Shown here in pieces: positions 1 through 6,952 of a stretch of DNA of 17,778 nt (position 1 is the first letter of the stretch; the number at the start of each line of letters is the position of its first letter). The stretch covers positions 1 through 17,778 of the forward strand of contig CACZPG010000009.1 in NCBI GenBank assembly GCA_902782965.1, written 5' to 3'. The position numbers and the translations under genes were made by a program. The notes below the pieces were generated by a model that had not been told where the DNA came from, searched no databases, and saw only the letters and a list, made by a program, of their open reading frames with translations. Origin of the DNA: an uncultured Lachnospiraceae bacterium. GTDB taxonomy: Bacteria; Bacillota; Clostridia; Lachnospirales; Lachnospiraceae.

Positions 1-2
1 AA

Positions 3-1556
3 AATAAAATTCCAAATAAGCCATTTATGAATAACGGGTATCCGAATAATCAACCAATCGCCGGAACCCCTTATAACCCTCAGCCTTATGTTCCGAAAGC
101 CGGAATTCACGTTCAGGAGTCAGAAGAAGTACGTGATTTCAGAGAGAAAATGGCAAGAAAACTAGGTACAGGCTCTCTTATATACGCTGCTATCTTCACA
201 TTCTGCCTTTATGATAATCTTACAGGTATAACAATGCCAATCTTCGGTATTGCAACACTTATATATATGGTATACGCACTGAAGCTATATGATGTAAAAA
301 TAAAAAAGCTGAGCTGGTTCTACGGCGCTGTGATAATGTCACTTACCATCTCAAATTTTCTTACGGGAAATGTATTTTTTCACTTCTTTAATATAATCGG
401 AATTATTCTTATGCTATTTGTTTTCCTACTGCATAATGTGTATGATGACAAACGTTGGAATTTTTCCAAGACCTCTATAGCCTTCCTGGAATCTTTCTTC
501 TGTTCTATTGGAGAACTGGATGATTTCACAAGAGATATGAATGTTCTGAAACAGAGAAATAAATCAAGGGATTCTAAAACAGATAGAAAACACACCTTTA
601 AGTACATAATGATCGGGCTTATTATATCTGTTCCATTTACAGGAATAATACTTATACTTCTCTCTGAAGCTGATAAAGTATTTAAAACCTTTATGAATAA
701 GTACCTAAGCTTTAATATTGATTTCGGAAATATTACCGGGGTAATATTCACATTTGCTGTAAGCTTCTTCGCTTCATACTGCATACTAAGATTCTTCTCT
801 AAGAAAACCATCAAGGAAGAAGTTACATCACACAGAAATCTTGAACCTTTAGTAGCTATCACAATGCTTTCTATAATTTCGGTTATATATCTGTTCTTCT
901 CTGTAATTCAGATAGTATACCTGTTCTGGGGAGGACTCACACTCCCGGATAATTATACATACGCTCAGTACGCAAGAGAAGGATTCTTCCAGCTGCTTGC
1001 TGTAAGTATCATAAATTTCCTTATGGTTCTGTTCATAAATAATCATTTCAGAGAGAACCTTATACTTAAGATACTGATGACAATCATTTCTCTATGCACT
1101 TATATTATGATAGCCTCCAGCTTCATGAGAATGATCCTGTATATAGATGCTTATCTTCTCACCACTCTCAGAATACTGGTTTTATGGGCACTGGTACTAC
1201 TGGCACTGCTATTCGCAGCAGTAATAATATCAATATTTAAGAATGATTTTCCACAGTTCAGATACAGCATATTAGTTTTCTGTATTCTTTATCTTATCCT
1301 GAGCTTTGCCAGACCGGATTATATAATTGCAGATTATAATCTGTCACACATGAATAATGAGCAGAATCAGAAAAAGATAAGTAAGGATTATGATTACCTT
1401 ACCGGACTATCCACTGATGCTGCTCCGGTCATCTATGAATACAGCGGAGAATGGGCTGATGATTATTTCAACCAATGTAAATATTATGATGATATGGGAT
1501 TAAGAAAACTAAATCTGTCTGTATACACAGCAAAAAAACTGTACGAACAAAGATAA
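3..1556 (+). CDS. DUF4173-family polytopic membrane protein, 5' partial
   Basis: This looks like a DUF4173 membrane protein of unknown function. An ATG at 27 would give 509 residues, but no ribosome site precedes it. The frame stays open to the window edge with the same Asn/Pro-rich composition, so the true start probably lies upstream. The first 30 or so residues (from Met27) are low complexity. About ten hydrophobic segments follow between residues 50 and 430. Family-like signatures are YAREGFFQL near 315, the RMILYIDAYLLTTLR stretch near 368 and the RPDYIIADYNL stretch near 429. The C-terminal 80 residues are polar and contain DYLTGLSTDAAP, as expected for the family. The gene converges with the lipid kinase gene on the other strand. 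Membership is from recalled motifs; the function is not known. Confidence 0.75.
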   Translation, partial: NKIPNKPFMNNGYPNNQPIAGTPYNPQPYVPKAGIHVQESEEVRDFREKMARKLGTGSLIYAAIFTFCLYDNLTGITMPIFGIATLIYMVYALKLYDVKIKKLSWFYGAVIMSLTISNFLTGNVFFHFFNIIGIILMLFVFLLHNVYDDKRWNFSKTSIAFLESFFCSIGELDDFTRDMNVLKQRNKSRDSKTDRKHTFKYIMIGLIISVPFTGIILILLSEADKVFKTFMNKYLSFNIDFGNITGVIFTFAVSFFASYCILRFFSKKTIKEEVTSHRNLEPLVAITMLSIISVIYLFFSVIQIVYLFWGGLTLPDNYTYAQYAREGFFQLLAVSIINFLMVLFINNHFRENLILKILMTIISLCTYIMIASSFMRMILYIDAYLLTTLRILVLWALVLLALLFAAVIISIFKNDFPQFRYSILVFCILYLILSFARPDYIIADYNLSHMNNEQNQKKISKDYDYLTGLSTDAAPVIYEYSGEWADDYFNQCKYYDDMGLRKLNLSVYTAKKLYEQR

Positions 1557-1571
1557 TACATAAACAACACA

Positions 1572-1603
1572 AAAAATCAGGTGCCTATGGGCACCTGATT
1601 TTT
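1572..1603. terminator. Bidirectional intrinsic terminator
   Basis: Perfect 14-bp arms (1572-1585 and 1590-1603) enclose a 4-base loop. The arm ends are A5 on the left and T5 on the right, so the hairpin has a U-tract on either strand. It lies between the stop of the DUF4173 gene and the stop of the convergent lipid kinase gene, which begins at 1604. It therefore probably serves both. Confidence 0.9.
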
Positions 1604-2560
1604 CTATACCATAACATTTAAAACGTTTTTGTTGATTTTCATTTCTATATGCTTTTCATCGCCTATGTACTCACCATCTGCATGAAGAACCATAGGTCTG
1701 TCAGCATCAAATACAAGGGACTCTGCATCCTTCAGAGTAAATCCTTTCTTACCCTCATGTTTTCCACCCTTAAGTATTGGAAGCATTAGAAATGCCTTCC
1801 ACTTAGGAACTCCTGACGCTGCACATATGGAAAGCAGTCCATCATCTCCAAGAGCATTTGGATTCATAGGTACACCACCACCCTCAGCATAGAAATTCAT
1901 TGCCGCAAGAAAAATAAGCTTATCGAAATGTACATTCTCTATAAGTTCTGAAGAAACTCCTTCCGAATTCTTCTCAGAGCTTTTGATTCTTACATTAACA
2001 TCATAGGTTTCCATACTGAATAGTGTCGTTACGGTAAGAACGATATAAGAAAGACTGCCCATTCCAAGTTTGTTCAGGAACTTCTTAACCTTTGAATCGA
2101 GATTCTTCTTACATACTATCGCGTCAAGTCCTATGCCGGAGCTTATTCCGAAATATCTTTTCTCACCATTACCTTTGATGACTTCACCTATATCAATAAC
2201 TTTGCCTTCAACAGAGGACAGAATTATATCCAAAGCTCTGTCAGTATCCTTAGGAATCCCAAGTCCCCTTGCAAAATCATTACCCGAACCAGTAGGTATA
2301 AGACCAAATCTGATTCTTGAAAAATCAGTGATTCCATTCAGAACCTCATTAATGGTTCCGTCACCACCAACAACAATAAGCCTGATATCCTCATCAGGTA
2401 ATTCAGATATTTTCTTAGCCAGCTCTTTAGCATGACCAGGTCTCTTGGTAACATATGCCTTATATTCGATTTCTTTTTCCTTTAAAAGAAAATGTACTCT
2501 GTTCCAGGTTTTACGTGCCTTGCCACTTCCACCCGTATAGTTAACTATGAAATAGTACAT
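1604..2560 (-). CDS. Diacylglycerol kinase-family lipid kinase (DagK/YegS-like)
   Basis: This 318-residue cytosolic or membrane-associated lipid kinase probably phosphorylates diacylglycerol or a related lipid with ATP. The N-terminal nucleotide-binding domain carries GGDGT at residues 65-69 and GSGNDFAR at 91-98, both signatures of the DAGK catalytic family (COG1597). The C-terminal beta-rich domain contains FYAEGGGVPMNPNALGDDG and a late HADGEY motif. Length is normal for YegS/DgkB-type enzymes. The ATG has a GAGGGG ribosome site about 8 bases upstream. It is the last gene of a possible minus-strand run from the uracil permease, but a strong hairpin separates it from the gene before it. The lipid substrate cannot be set from the sequence; undecaprenol or sphingoid bases are alternatives. 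Confidence 0.88.
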   Translation of the reverse strand: MYYFIVNYTGGSGKARKTWNRVHFLLKEKEIEYKAYVTKRPGHAKELAKKISELPDEDIRLIVVGGDGTINEVLNGITDFSRIRFGLIPTGSGNDFARGLGIPKDTDRALDIILSSVEGKVIDIGEVIKGNGEKRYFGISSGIGLDAIVCKKNLDSKVKKFLNKLGMGSLSYIVLTVTTLFSMETYDVNVRIKSSEKNSEGVSSELIENVHFDKLIFLAAMNFYAEGGGVPMNPNALGDDGLLSICAASGVPKWKAFLMLPILKGGKHEGKKGFTLKDAESLVFDADRPMVLHADGEYIGDEKHIEMKINKNVLNVMV

Positions 2561-2607
2561 ATGAGTAACCCCTCATTTGATTGGATAAAAAATGATGTGG
2601 GTGTCAT

Positions 2608-2652
2608 AAAGTCAACATGCTTTTCCTGCAAGCAGGAAAGCATGTTGACTTT
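2608..2652 (-). other. Long hairpin between the 117-residue gene and the lipid kinase gene
   Basis: The left arm 2608-2629 pairs with 2632-2652 over 21 base pairs with only one bulged T (T4 against A3) and a minimal loop. On the minus strand it starts 14 bases after the stop of the 117-residue gene and ends about 47 bases before the lipid kinase start. The following minus-strand sequence is TTTAT, a poor U-tract, so termination would be partial. It could be a weak terminator, an RNA processing or stability element, or one copy of a dispersed palindrome. Confidence 0.6.
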
Positions 2653-2666
2653 TGTCACTTATGTCA

Positions 2667-3020
2667 TTACATATAATAATCAAGATTATAAAGCTTTCTG
2701 AGATGCATAAGATATTCTGACATACAATCAAAGGCAACCTTAAGCCCTTCAGCTATAAATACATCAGGAAGAGTTCCATCTACATAAAACTCCGGAAGCA
2801 TTATATTCAGATCAGCGAGTGCTGTTGTTGATTCTTCATTTCTGAAATCATTGAGTGCATCATCAAACTTTTTCACAAGTTCAGTATATTCAGAGTGCTT
2901 CACTGCTTTATTATCTCTGATAAGCTTAAAATAATAAGAAACACCTTCAGCATAACCCTTCTTCTCGGAATGCTCTTTAACAGCCTTGCTAATATCAAAT
3001 AATTCAGTACCAGTTGCCAT
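2667..3020 (-). CDS. Uncharacterised 117-residue protein
   Basis: I do not recognise this protein. It is short, soluble, and likely mostly helical. It has no signal peptide, membrane segment or cysteine pair; its single Cys is near residue 97. The middle (residues 15-65) is rich in Lys, Glu and Asp, and the C-terminus is aromatic (LYNLDYYM). The start is well supported: AGGAGGT lies about 9 bases upstream of the ATG. It begins 36 bases after the uracil permease stop on the same strand with no terminator between, so the two are probably co-transcribed. The strong hairpin lies just downstream. Being next to the permease gives no clear functional hint. It is probably a real gene because of its ribosome site and position. 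Confidence 0.7.
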   Translation of the reverse strand: MATGTELFDISKAVKEHSEKKGYAEGVSYYFKLIRDNKAVKHSEYTELVKKFDDALNDFRNEESTTALADLNIMLPEFYVDGTLPDVFIAEGLKVAFDCMSEYLMHLRKLYNLDYYM

Positions 3021-3056
3021 TTGTATAACCTCCTAAAAACATAAAATAACTATATA

Positions 3057-4451
3057 TTACTCTTCGACCTTATAGTCTTTCACTGGAAGCACGGCATTCA
3101 GAATAATACCTGCCAGAGAACCAACTGCAAGTCCGGAAAGAGAAATAACAATTCCACCAACAGGTATATTAATTGCACCTGCTGAGCTGTAGGTAATACC
3201 GATCGAAAGAACAAGTATTATCGCAGCTATAATAACATTTCTTGTCTTATTAAAATCTACATTATTCTCAACAATGTTTCTTACACCGACTGCAGAAATC
3301 ATTCCATAAAGAACCAGTGAAATACCACCCATTACAGGAGTAGGAATAGCTGAAATACAAGCAGCTACTTTCGGTGAGAATGAGAATACCATTGCAAATA
3401 CAGCTGCTATTCTTATAACTCTTGGATCGTATACCTTTGACAGTGAAAGTACACCTGTATTCTCTCCGTAAGTTGTATTAGCCGGTGCTCCGAATAATGA
3501 AGCAATAATCGTAGCCAGACCATCACCGGTAAGAGTCCTGTGAATTCCGGGATCTTTGATGAAGTTTCTGTCTACCGTTGAAGATATAGCAGAAATATCG
3601 CCTATATGCTCTACTATTGTTGCAAGCGAAATAGGAACTATAGTTACTATCGCTGATATAATAAGCTTACTGTCAGGATTCTTGAAGATACTGAAAACAG
3701 TATCACTCATCTGGAAAGGAAGACCTATCCAGGATGCGTCGCTGATTGCCTGTATACTTGCTGAACTGAAAAGTCTGAGATTCTCAACTCCACCTATTGT
3801 AATATACTCTATTCCGTCCGAACCTGTTATCACTTCTCCAAAAAGGAGTGCAATAAGTACAGCAATAATGCAGGAACCAAGTACTCCAATAATAATAGGA
3901 ATAATCCGAATCATACCCTTACCGGATACATTACATATAATAACGATAAGAATAGCAATTAATGCAATAAGCCAGTTAGTAGAACAATTATCAACTGCCG
4001 ACTTTGAAAGCGACAGACCAATTCCTATAATAATAGGACCTGTAACTATCGGCGGGAAAAATCTCATAACTTTAGATTCTCCAAACGCTTTGATAAGCAC
4101 AGCCAATATAAGATATATTAATCCGGCACACGCAACGCCAAGACAGGCATATGGAAGCAGTTCCTTCTCACCGTTGGGTGCTATAGCAGCATAGCCTGCA
4201 AGAAAAGCGAAAGATGAACCAAGAAATGCCGGCACTTTACCTTTTGAAATAAAATGAAAAAGCAATGTTCCGATTCCTGCAAACAGAAGTGTCGATGAAA
4301 CACTTAATCCGGTCAGAGCCGGCACAAGCACAGTAGCTCCAAACATTGCAAACATATGTTGAATACCAAGTACTAACATTCTTGGAATTCCCAATTCCCT
4401 GGCATCATATACAGCGCCATTATTTACGGTTATCTTTTCTTCATTAGCCAT
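3057..4451 (-). CDS. uraA: Uracil permease, NCS2 family (UraA/PyrP-like)
   Basis: This is an inner-membrane nucleobase:proton symporter of 464 residues, most likely for uracil. The N-terminal QHMFAMFGATVLVP (31-44) is typical of NCS2. VEH (280-282) and ANTTYGENTG (324-333) carry the glutamates equivalent to the two uracil-binding Glu of E. coli UraA (241 and 290). The TTYGEN form favours uracil over xanthine or urate. About 14 hydrophobic segments are visible. I chose the ATG at 4449-4451 because GGAG lies 7 bases upstream; a longer frame to 4508 adds 19 residues with no ribosome site and would cross the promoter. The leader is only about 20 bases, so PyrR-type attenuation is unlikely. upp lies 1.5 kb away on the same strand and fits a salvage role. 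Confidence 0.9.
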   Translation of the reverse strand: MANEEKITVNNGAVYDARELGIPRMLVLGIQHMFAMFGATVLVPALTGLSVSSTLLFAGIGTLLFHFISKGKVPAFLGSSFAFLAGYAAIAPNGEKELLPYACLGVACAGLIYLILAVLIKAFGESKVMRFFPPIVTGPIIIGIGLSLSKSAVDNCSTNWLIALIAILIVIICNVSGKGMIRIIPIIIGVLGSCIIAVLIALLFGEVITGSDGIEYITIGGVENLRLFSSASIQAISDASWIGLPFQMSDTVFSIFKNPDSKLIISAIVTIVPISLATIVEHIGDISAISSTVDRNFIKDPGIHRTLTGDGLATIIASLFGAPANTTYGENTGVLSLSKVYDPRVIRIAAVFAMVFSFSPKVAACISAIPTPVMGGISLVLYGMISAVGVRNIVENNVDFNKTRNVIIAAIILVLSIGITYSSAGAINIPVGGIVISLSGLAVGSLAGIILNAVLPVKDYKVEE

Positions 4452-4473
4452 ATCAATTCTCCATTTAATATGT

Positions 4474-4502
4474 ATTATACCACTAAATATGATAGGACAA
4501 TA
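4474..4502 (-). promoter_or_regulatory. Promoter of the uracil permease gene
   Basis: On the minus strand a perfect TATAAT (4474-4479) is preceded, with a 15- to 16-base spacer, by a weak -35 (TTGTCC or ATTGTC, 4495-4501). The expected start site is about 16-20 bases from the ATG, leaving almost no leader. Confidence 0.6.
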
Positions 4503-4529
4503 AGACAAAATTGTAAATACGTTTTTTTG

Positions 4530-4558
4530 TTTACTTTAATCTTCATTTTATATATAAT
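4530..4558 (+). promoter_or_regulatory. Promoter of the DUF975 gene
   Basis: TATAAT at 4553-4558 has a TTTACT -35 (4530-4535) with a 17-base spacer. It is divergent from the permease promoter, whose -35 is about 30 bases away. The leader to the ATG at 4606 is about 40 bases and ends in AAGGAGG. Confidence 0.6.
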
Positions 4559-4605
4559 GTTCGTGTTGTTTATAGTTTTAACATATAAGGAGGGAAAATT
4601 ATTAT

Positions 4606-5898
4606 ATGATTAACAGAGCTGATTTAAAAGAAAAAGCAAATTTTGCTTTCAAAAGAAATTACTGGCCTTGTGTTGCTGTAGCTCTCATCATTGCATTCGT
4701 AAGCGGAGGCAGTTCAGGAGGAAGTTCTTTCAGCAGAACACTAAGTAACAGAAGTAAAACATCTACTAATTCAATAATTAATCATTCATCTGATTCTGAC
4801 AACTACACCTTTAATATCGATGGTGAAGATTATGATCTAAATATAGATGATGATGACTTTAGTATTACACCAAATTCAGACCCTGATGACGACTCTAACC
4901 ATGGTGATAATCCCGGTCCTAGTACAGCACAGAAAACAGGACTTTTTGCTCTTTTCGGAGCTTTATCAATATTTGTACTTGCAATTATTTTTATTGCAGT
5001 TGTTGCCGGTGTAGCATTCACAGCATTTGTTACCAGTCCTCTTCTTGTAGGATGTAAGAGATATTTTGCTATCAATTCCTTCGAGAAGCCAGACTTCGGC
5101 GAGGTTGGTTATTCCTTCAAAAAGGGACAATACATGAATATCGTTAAAGTTATGTTCCTTAAAAATCTCTTTATCGGATTATGGACACTGCTGTTTATTA
5201 TTCCCGGAATAATAAAGGCATACGAATATTATATGGTTGAATATATCTTATCAGAAGATCCAACAATCAATTATAAAGATGCACTTGAGCAGAGCAGACG
5301 CATGATGGATGGATATAAAATGGATACCTTCGTACTCGAGCTTTCATTTATCGGATGGGCAATCCTTGCTGCACTTACCTGTGGAATACTTAGTATCTTC
5401 TATGTAAATCCATATATTCATGCAACTAAGGCTGAACTCTTCCTGTTCCTCAGACAGAAGAATTTCCCTAACGCTGCACCATATTATGTTCCTTCATTTG
5501 CAGGTGCATATGGAACTCCTAATGCAGCAATGATGAATCAGGGAGTACCTGCACAGGGACAGCCTCAGAATTACGGCGGTTATAACGCTCAGCCTCAGCC
5601 AGGTTTCGGAGCTCAGAATCCTGATCCTTATGGACAAGCACAGAACGCTTCTCAGTTTGGTCAGAATCCTCAGCAGAATTCCAATAACCAGAATGCATAT
5701 GGTATGAAATCTGATGCTCAGTCTCAGAATTCTTATGGACAGCCTCAGGATCCATACGGACAACCTCAGGATCCATATGGACAACCTCAGGATCCATATG
5801 GACAGCCTCAGGATCCGACAAGTGCACAGCCATCAGGAACCTCTTATGATTCCTCATCAAGTTCATCAATAGATCCTGACGGATATTACAATCAGTAA
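4606..5898 (+). CDS. DUF975-family membrane protein with acidic loop and repeat-rich tail
   Basis: This is a 430-residue integral membrane protein of the DUF975 family, whose function is not established. Hydrophobic segments lie at about 20-33, 113-148, 180-204 and 243-265. The family core is clear in YYMVEYILSEDP (208-219), SRRMMDGYK (230-238), LSFIGW (246-251) and NPYIHATKAELF (268-279). Two parts are unusual. A roughly 80-residue Ser/Asp-rich insert (35-110) separates the first two segments. A tail of about 130 residues (300-430) is rich in Gln, Pro, Tyr, Asn and Ser and ends in four YGQPQDP units. AAGGAGG lies 12 bases before the ATG. A bidirectional terminator follows. Core assignment is solid; the roles of loop and tail are unknown, though the tail may be a cytosolic interaction region. 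Confidence 0.82.
   Translation: MINRADLKEKANFAFKRNYWPCVAVALIIAFVSGGSSGGSSFSRTLSNRSKTSTNSIINHSSDSDNYTFNIDGEDYDLNIDDDDFSITPNSDPDDDSNHGDNPGPSTAQKTGLFALFGALSIFVLAIIFIAVVAGVAFTAFVTSPLLVGCKRYFAINSFEKPDFGEVGYSFKKGQYMNIVKVMFLKNLFIGLWTLLFIIPGIIKAYEYYMVEYILSEDPTINYKDALEQSRRMMDGYKMDTFVLELSFIGWAILAALTCGILSIFYVNPYIHATKAELFLFLRQKNFPNAAPYYVPSFAGAYGTPNAAMMNQGVPAQGQPQNYGGYNAQPQPGFGAQNPDPYGQAQNASQFGQNPQQNSNNQNAYGMKSDAQSQNSYGQPQDPYGQPQDPYGQPQDPYGQPQDPTSAQPSGTSYDSSSSSSIDPDGYYNQ
5734..5817 (+). repeat. Four in-frame 21-bp tandem repeats (YGQPQDP)
   Basis: Four consecutive 21-base units at 5734, 5755, 5776 and 5797 each encode YGQPQDP. They differ only at synonymous positions (TAT/TAC, CAG/CAA, CCA/CCG). A partial related unit precedes them. 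High identity suggests recent expansion by slippage, so copy number may vary between strains. Confidence 0.95.
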
Positions 5899-5923
5899 AA
5901 ACGTCATATAATAAAGCTTTGAA

Positions 5924-5955
5924 AAAATCGACCGTGAGTATTCACGGTCGATTTT
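5924..5955. terminator. Bidirectional intrinsic terminator
   Basis: Arms 5924-5937 and 5942-5955 pair perfectly over 14 bp, with a GC-rich core, a GTAT loop, and A4/T4 at the ends. It lies between the stop of the DUF975 gene (+) and the stop of upp (-), and can serve both strands. Confidence 0.9.
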
Positions 5956-5974
5956 ATATTTGTTTATAGAATTA

Positions 5975-6616
5975 TTATTTAGTACCGAATATTCTGTCAC
6001 CGGCATCACCGAGTCCCGGACAAATGTAAGCATTCTCATTAAGACATCTGTCAACATTTCCAATATAGATTTCTATATCAGGATGTGCCTTCGCAAGCTT
6101 CTCTATACCTTCCGGAGCTGCAATAATACATAAGAACTTGATTTGTTTTCCACCACTCTTCTTAATGAAATCAACCGCTGCAGTAGCTGAACCGCCTGTT
6201 GCAAGCATAGGATCAAGTACTGCTATCATTCTCTGATCAATAGGATCAGGAAGCTTACAGTAATACTCATGAGGCTCATGTGTCTCAGGATCACGATACA
6301 GACCTACGTGTCCAACCTTTGCTGTAGGAACAAGCGCTGTAATACCATTGACCATACCCAGTCCTGCACGAAGAATTGGAACTATAGCAAGTTTCTTACC
6401 ATCAATCATAGGTGACATGCACTTCTCTATCGGAGTCTCAACTTCAATATCCTTAAGCGGCAGATCTCTGAATGCTTCAAAAGCCTCCAGCATAGCTATT
6501 TCTTCCACAAGCTTACGGAATTCATTGGTTCCTGTGTTCTTATCTCTGAGAAGTGAAATCTTGTGCTTGATAAGAGGATGTGTCATTACTTTAACATTTT
6601 CAAAATCTTTATACAT
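5975..6616 (-). CDS. upp: Uracil phosphoribosyltransferase
   Basis: This cytosolic salvage enzyme converts uracil and PRPP to UMP and pyrophosphate. The 213-residue protein matches the usual length of about 209. THPLIKHK (12-19) is the family N-terminus, ILRAGLGM (81-88) a conserved core, VLDPMLATGGSA (133-144) the PRPP loop, and GLGDAGDRIFGT (201-212) the uracil-binding C-terminus. Two starts are possible. The ATG at 6614-6616 has AGGAG 6 bases upstream and fits the family. An upstream ATG at 6656-6658 would add 14 residues and also has AGGAG, but at 11 bases. I prefer the shorter form. It has its own promoter about 130 bases upstream and does not share a transcript with the permease gene. 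Confidence 0.95.
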   Translation of the reverse strand: MYKDFENVKVMTHPLIKHKISLLRDKNTGTNEFRKLVEEIAMLEAFEAFRDLPLKDIEVETPIEKCMSPMIDGKKLAIVPILRAGLGMVNGITALVPTAKVGHVGLYRDPETHEPHEYYCKLPDPIDQRMIAVLDPMLATGGSATAAVDFIKKSGGKQIKFLCIIAAPEGIEKLAKAHPDIEIYIGNVDRCLNENAYICPGLGDAGDRIFGTK

Positions 6617-6753
6617 TTCTATCTCCTGTCCGACCCTGTAATAATCATAAAACAGCATTTACTATAAATCTCCTGATCATGAATATATGACAACTAAGGA
6701 TCATTATTTATTTAAAACTCTCCGGTACTGATCATATCAGCACCATCATTTTG

Positions 6754-6782
6754 ATTATAGCTACTATGGCATATCTTTTCAA
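6754..6782 (-). promoter_or_regulatory. Promoter of upp
   Basis: On the minus strand TTGAAA (6777-6782) and a perfect TATAAT (6754-6759) are separated by exactly 17 bases. The predicted start site is near 6747. Confidence 0.75.
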
Positions 6783-6834
6783 GAATTTATACATATTTAT
6801 ACAATGATTTCATGGAACTTTATAGTTTGTATTA

Positions 6835-6863
6835 TTGATTAATTTATATTGAATTACTATAAT
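6835..6863 (+). promoter_or_regulatory. Promoter of the five-segment membrane protein gene
   Basis: TTGATT (6835-6840), a 17-base spacer and a perfect TATAAT (6858-6863). The leader to the TTG start at 6953 is about 83 bases. Confidence 0.72.
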
Positions 6864-6952
6864 AACTTACAGTAATTTCTATATCAGCTTACAAAACTAT
6901 TAACTGTGTCAGAATAACCTATCTCAGCTGACCCGAAGCCAGGAGGAAAACA

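Larger units (their letters stand above)
6617..6952. other. 336-base intergenic region between upp and the next gene
   Basis: This region holds two back-to-back promoters (minus for upp at 6754-6782, plus for the next gene at 6835-6863) and their leaders. The upp leader is about 130 bases and contains CTGATCAT twice (6673-6680, 6728-6735). The second copy is part of a small palindrome (CTGAT-CAT-ATCAG, 6728-6740) just after the expected start site. I see no credible small gene, tRNA or riboswitch fold here. Confidence 0.6.

Noticed and set aside
3556..4194. Open frame of 212 codons on the plus strand
   Set aside because: It is antisense to the uracil permease; the hydrophobic composition mirrors the membrane segments of the real gene. 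No ribosome site.
4452..4605. PyrR-type attenuator or riboswitch upstream of the uracil permease
   Set aside because: The best promoter leaves only about 20 bases of leader, too short for an attenuator, and no terminator/antiterminator pair is seen.
5734..5817. Tandem repeats as a CRISPR array
   Set aside because: The 21-bp units are directly abutting with no spacers and are in frame within a coding sequence.
5494..5869. Two minus-strand frames with repetitive products
   Set aside because: They are antisense to the repeat-rich tail of the DUF975 gene; their repeats simply reflect the 21-bp units.
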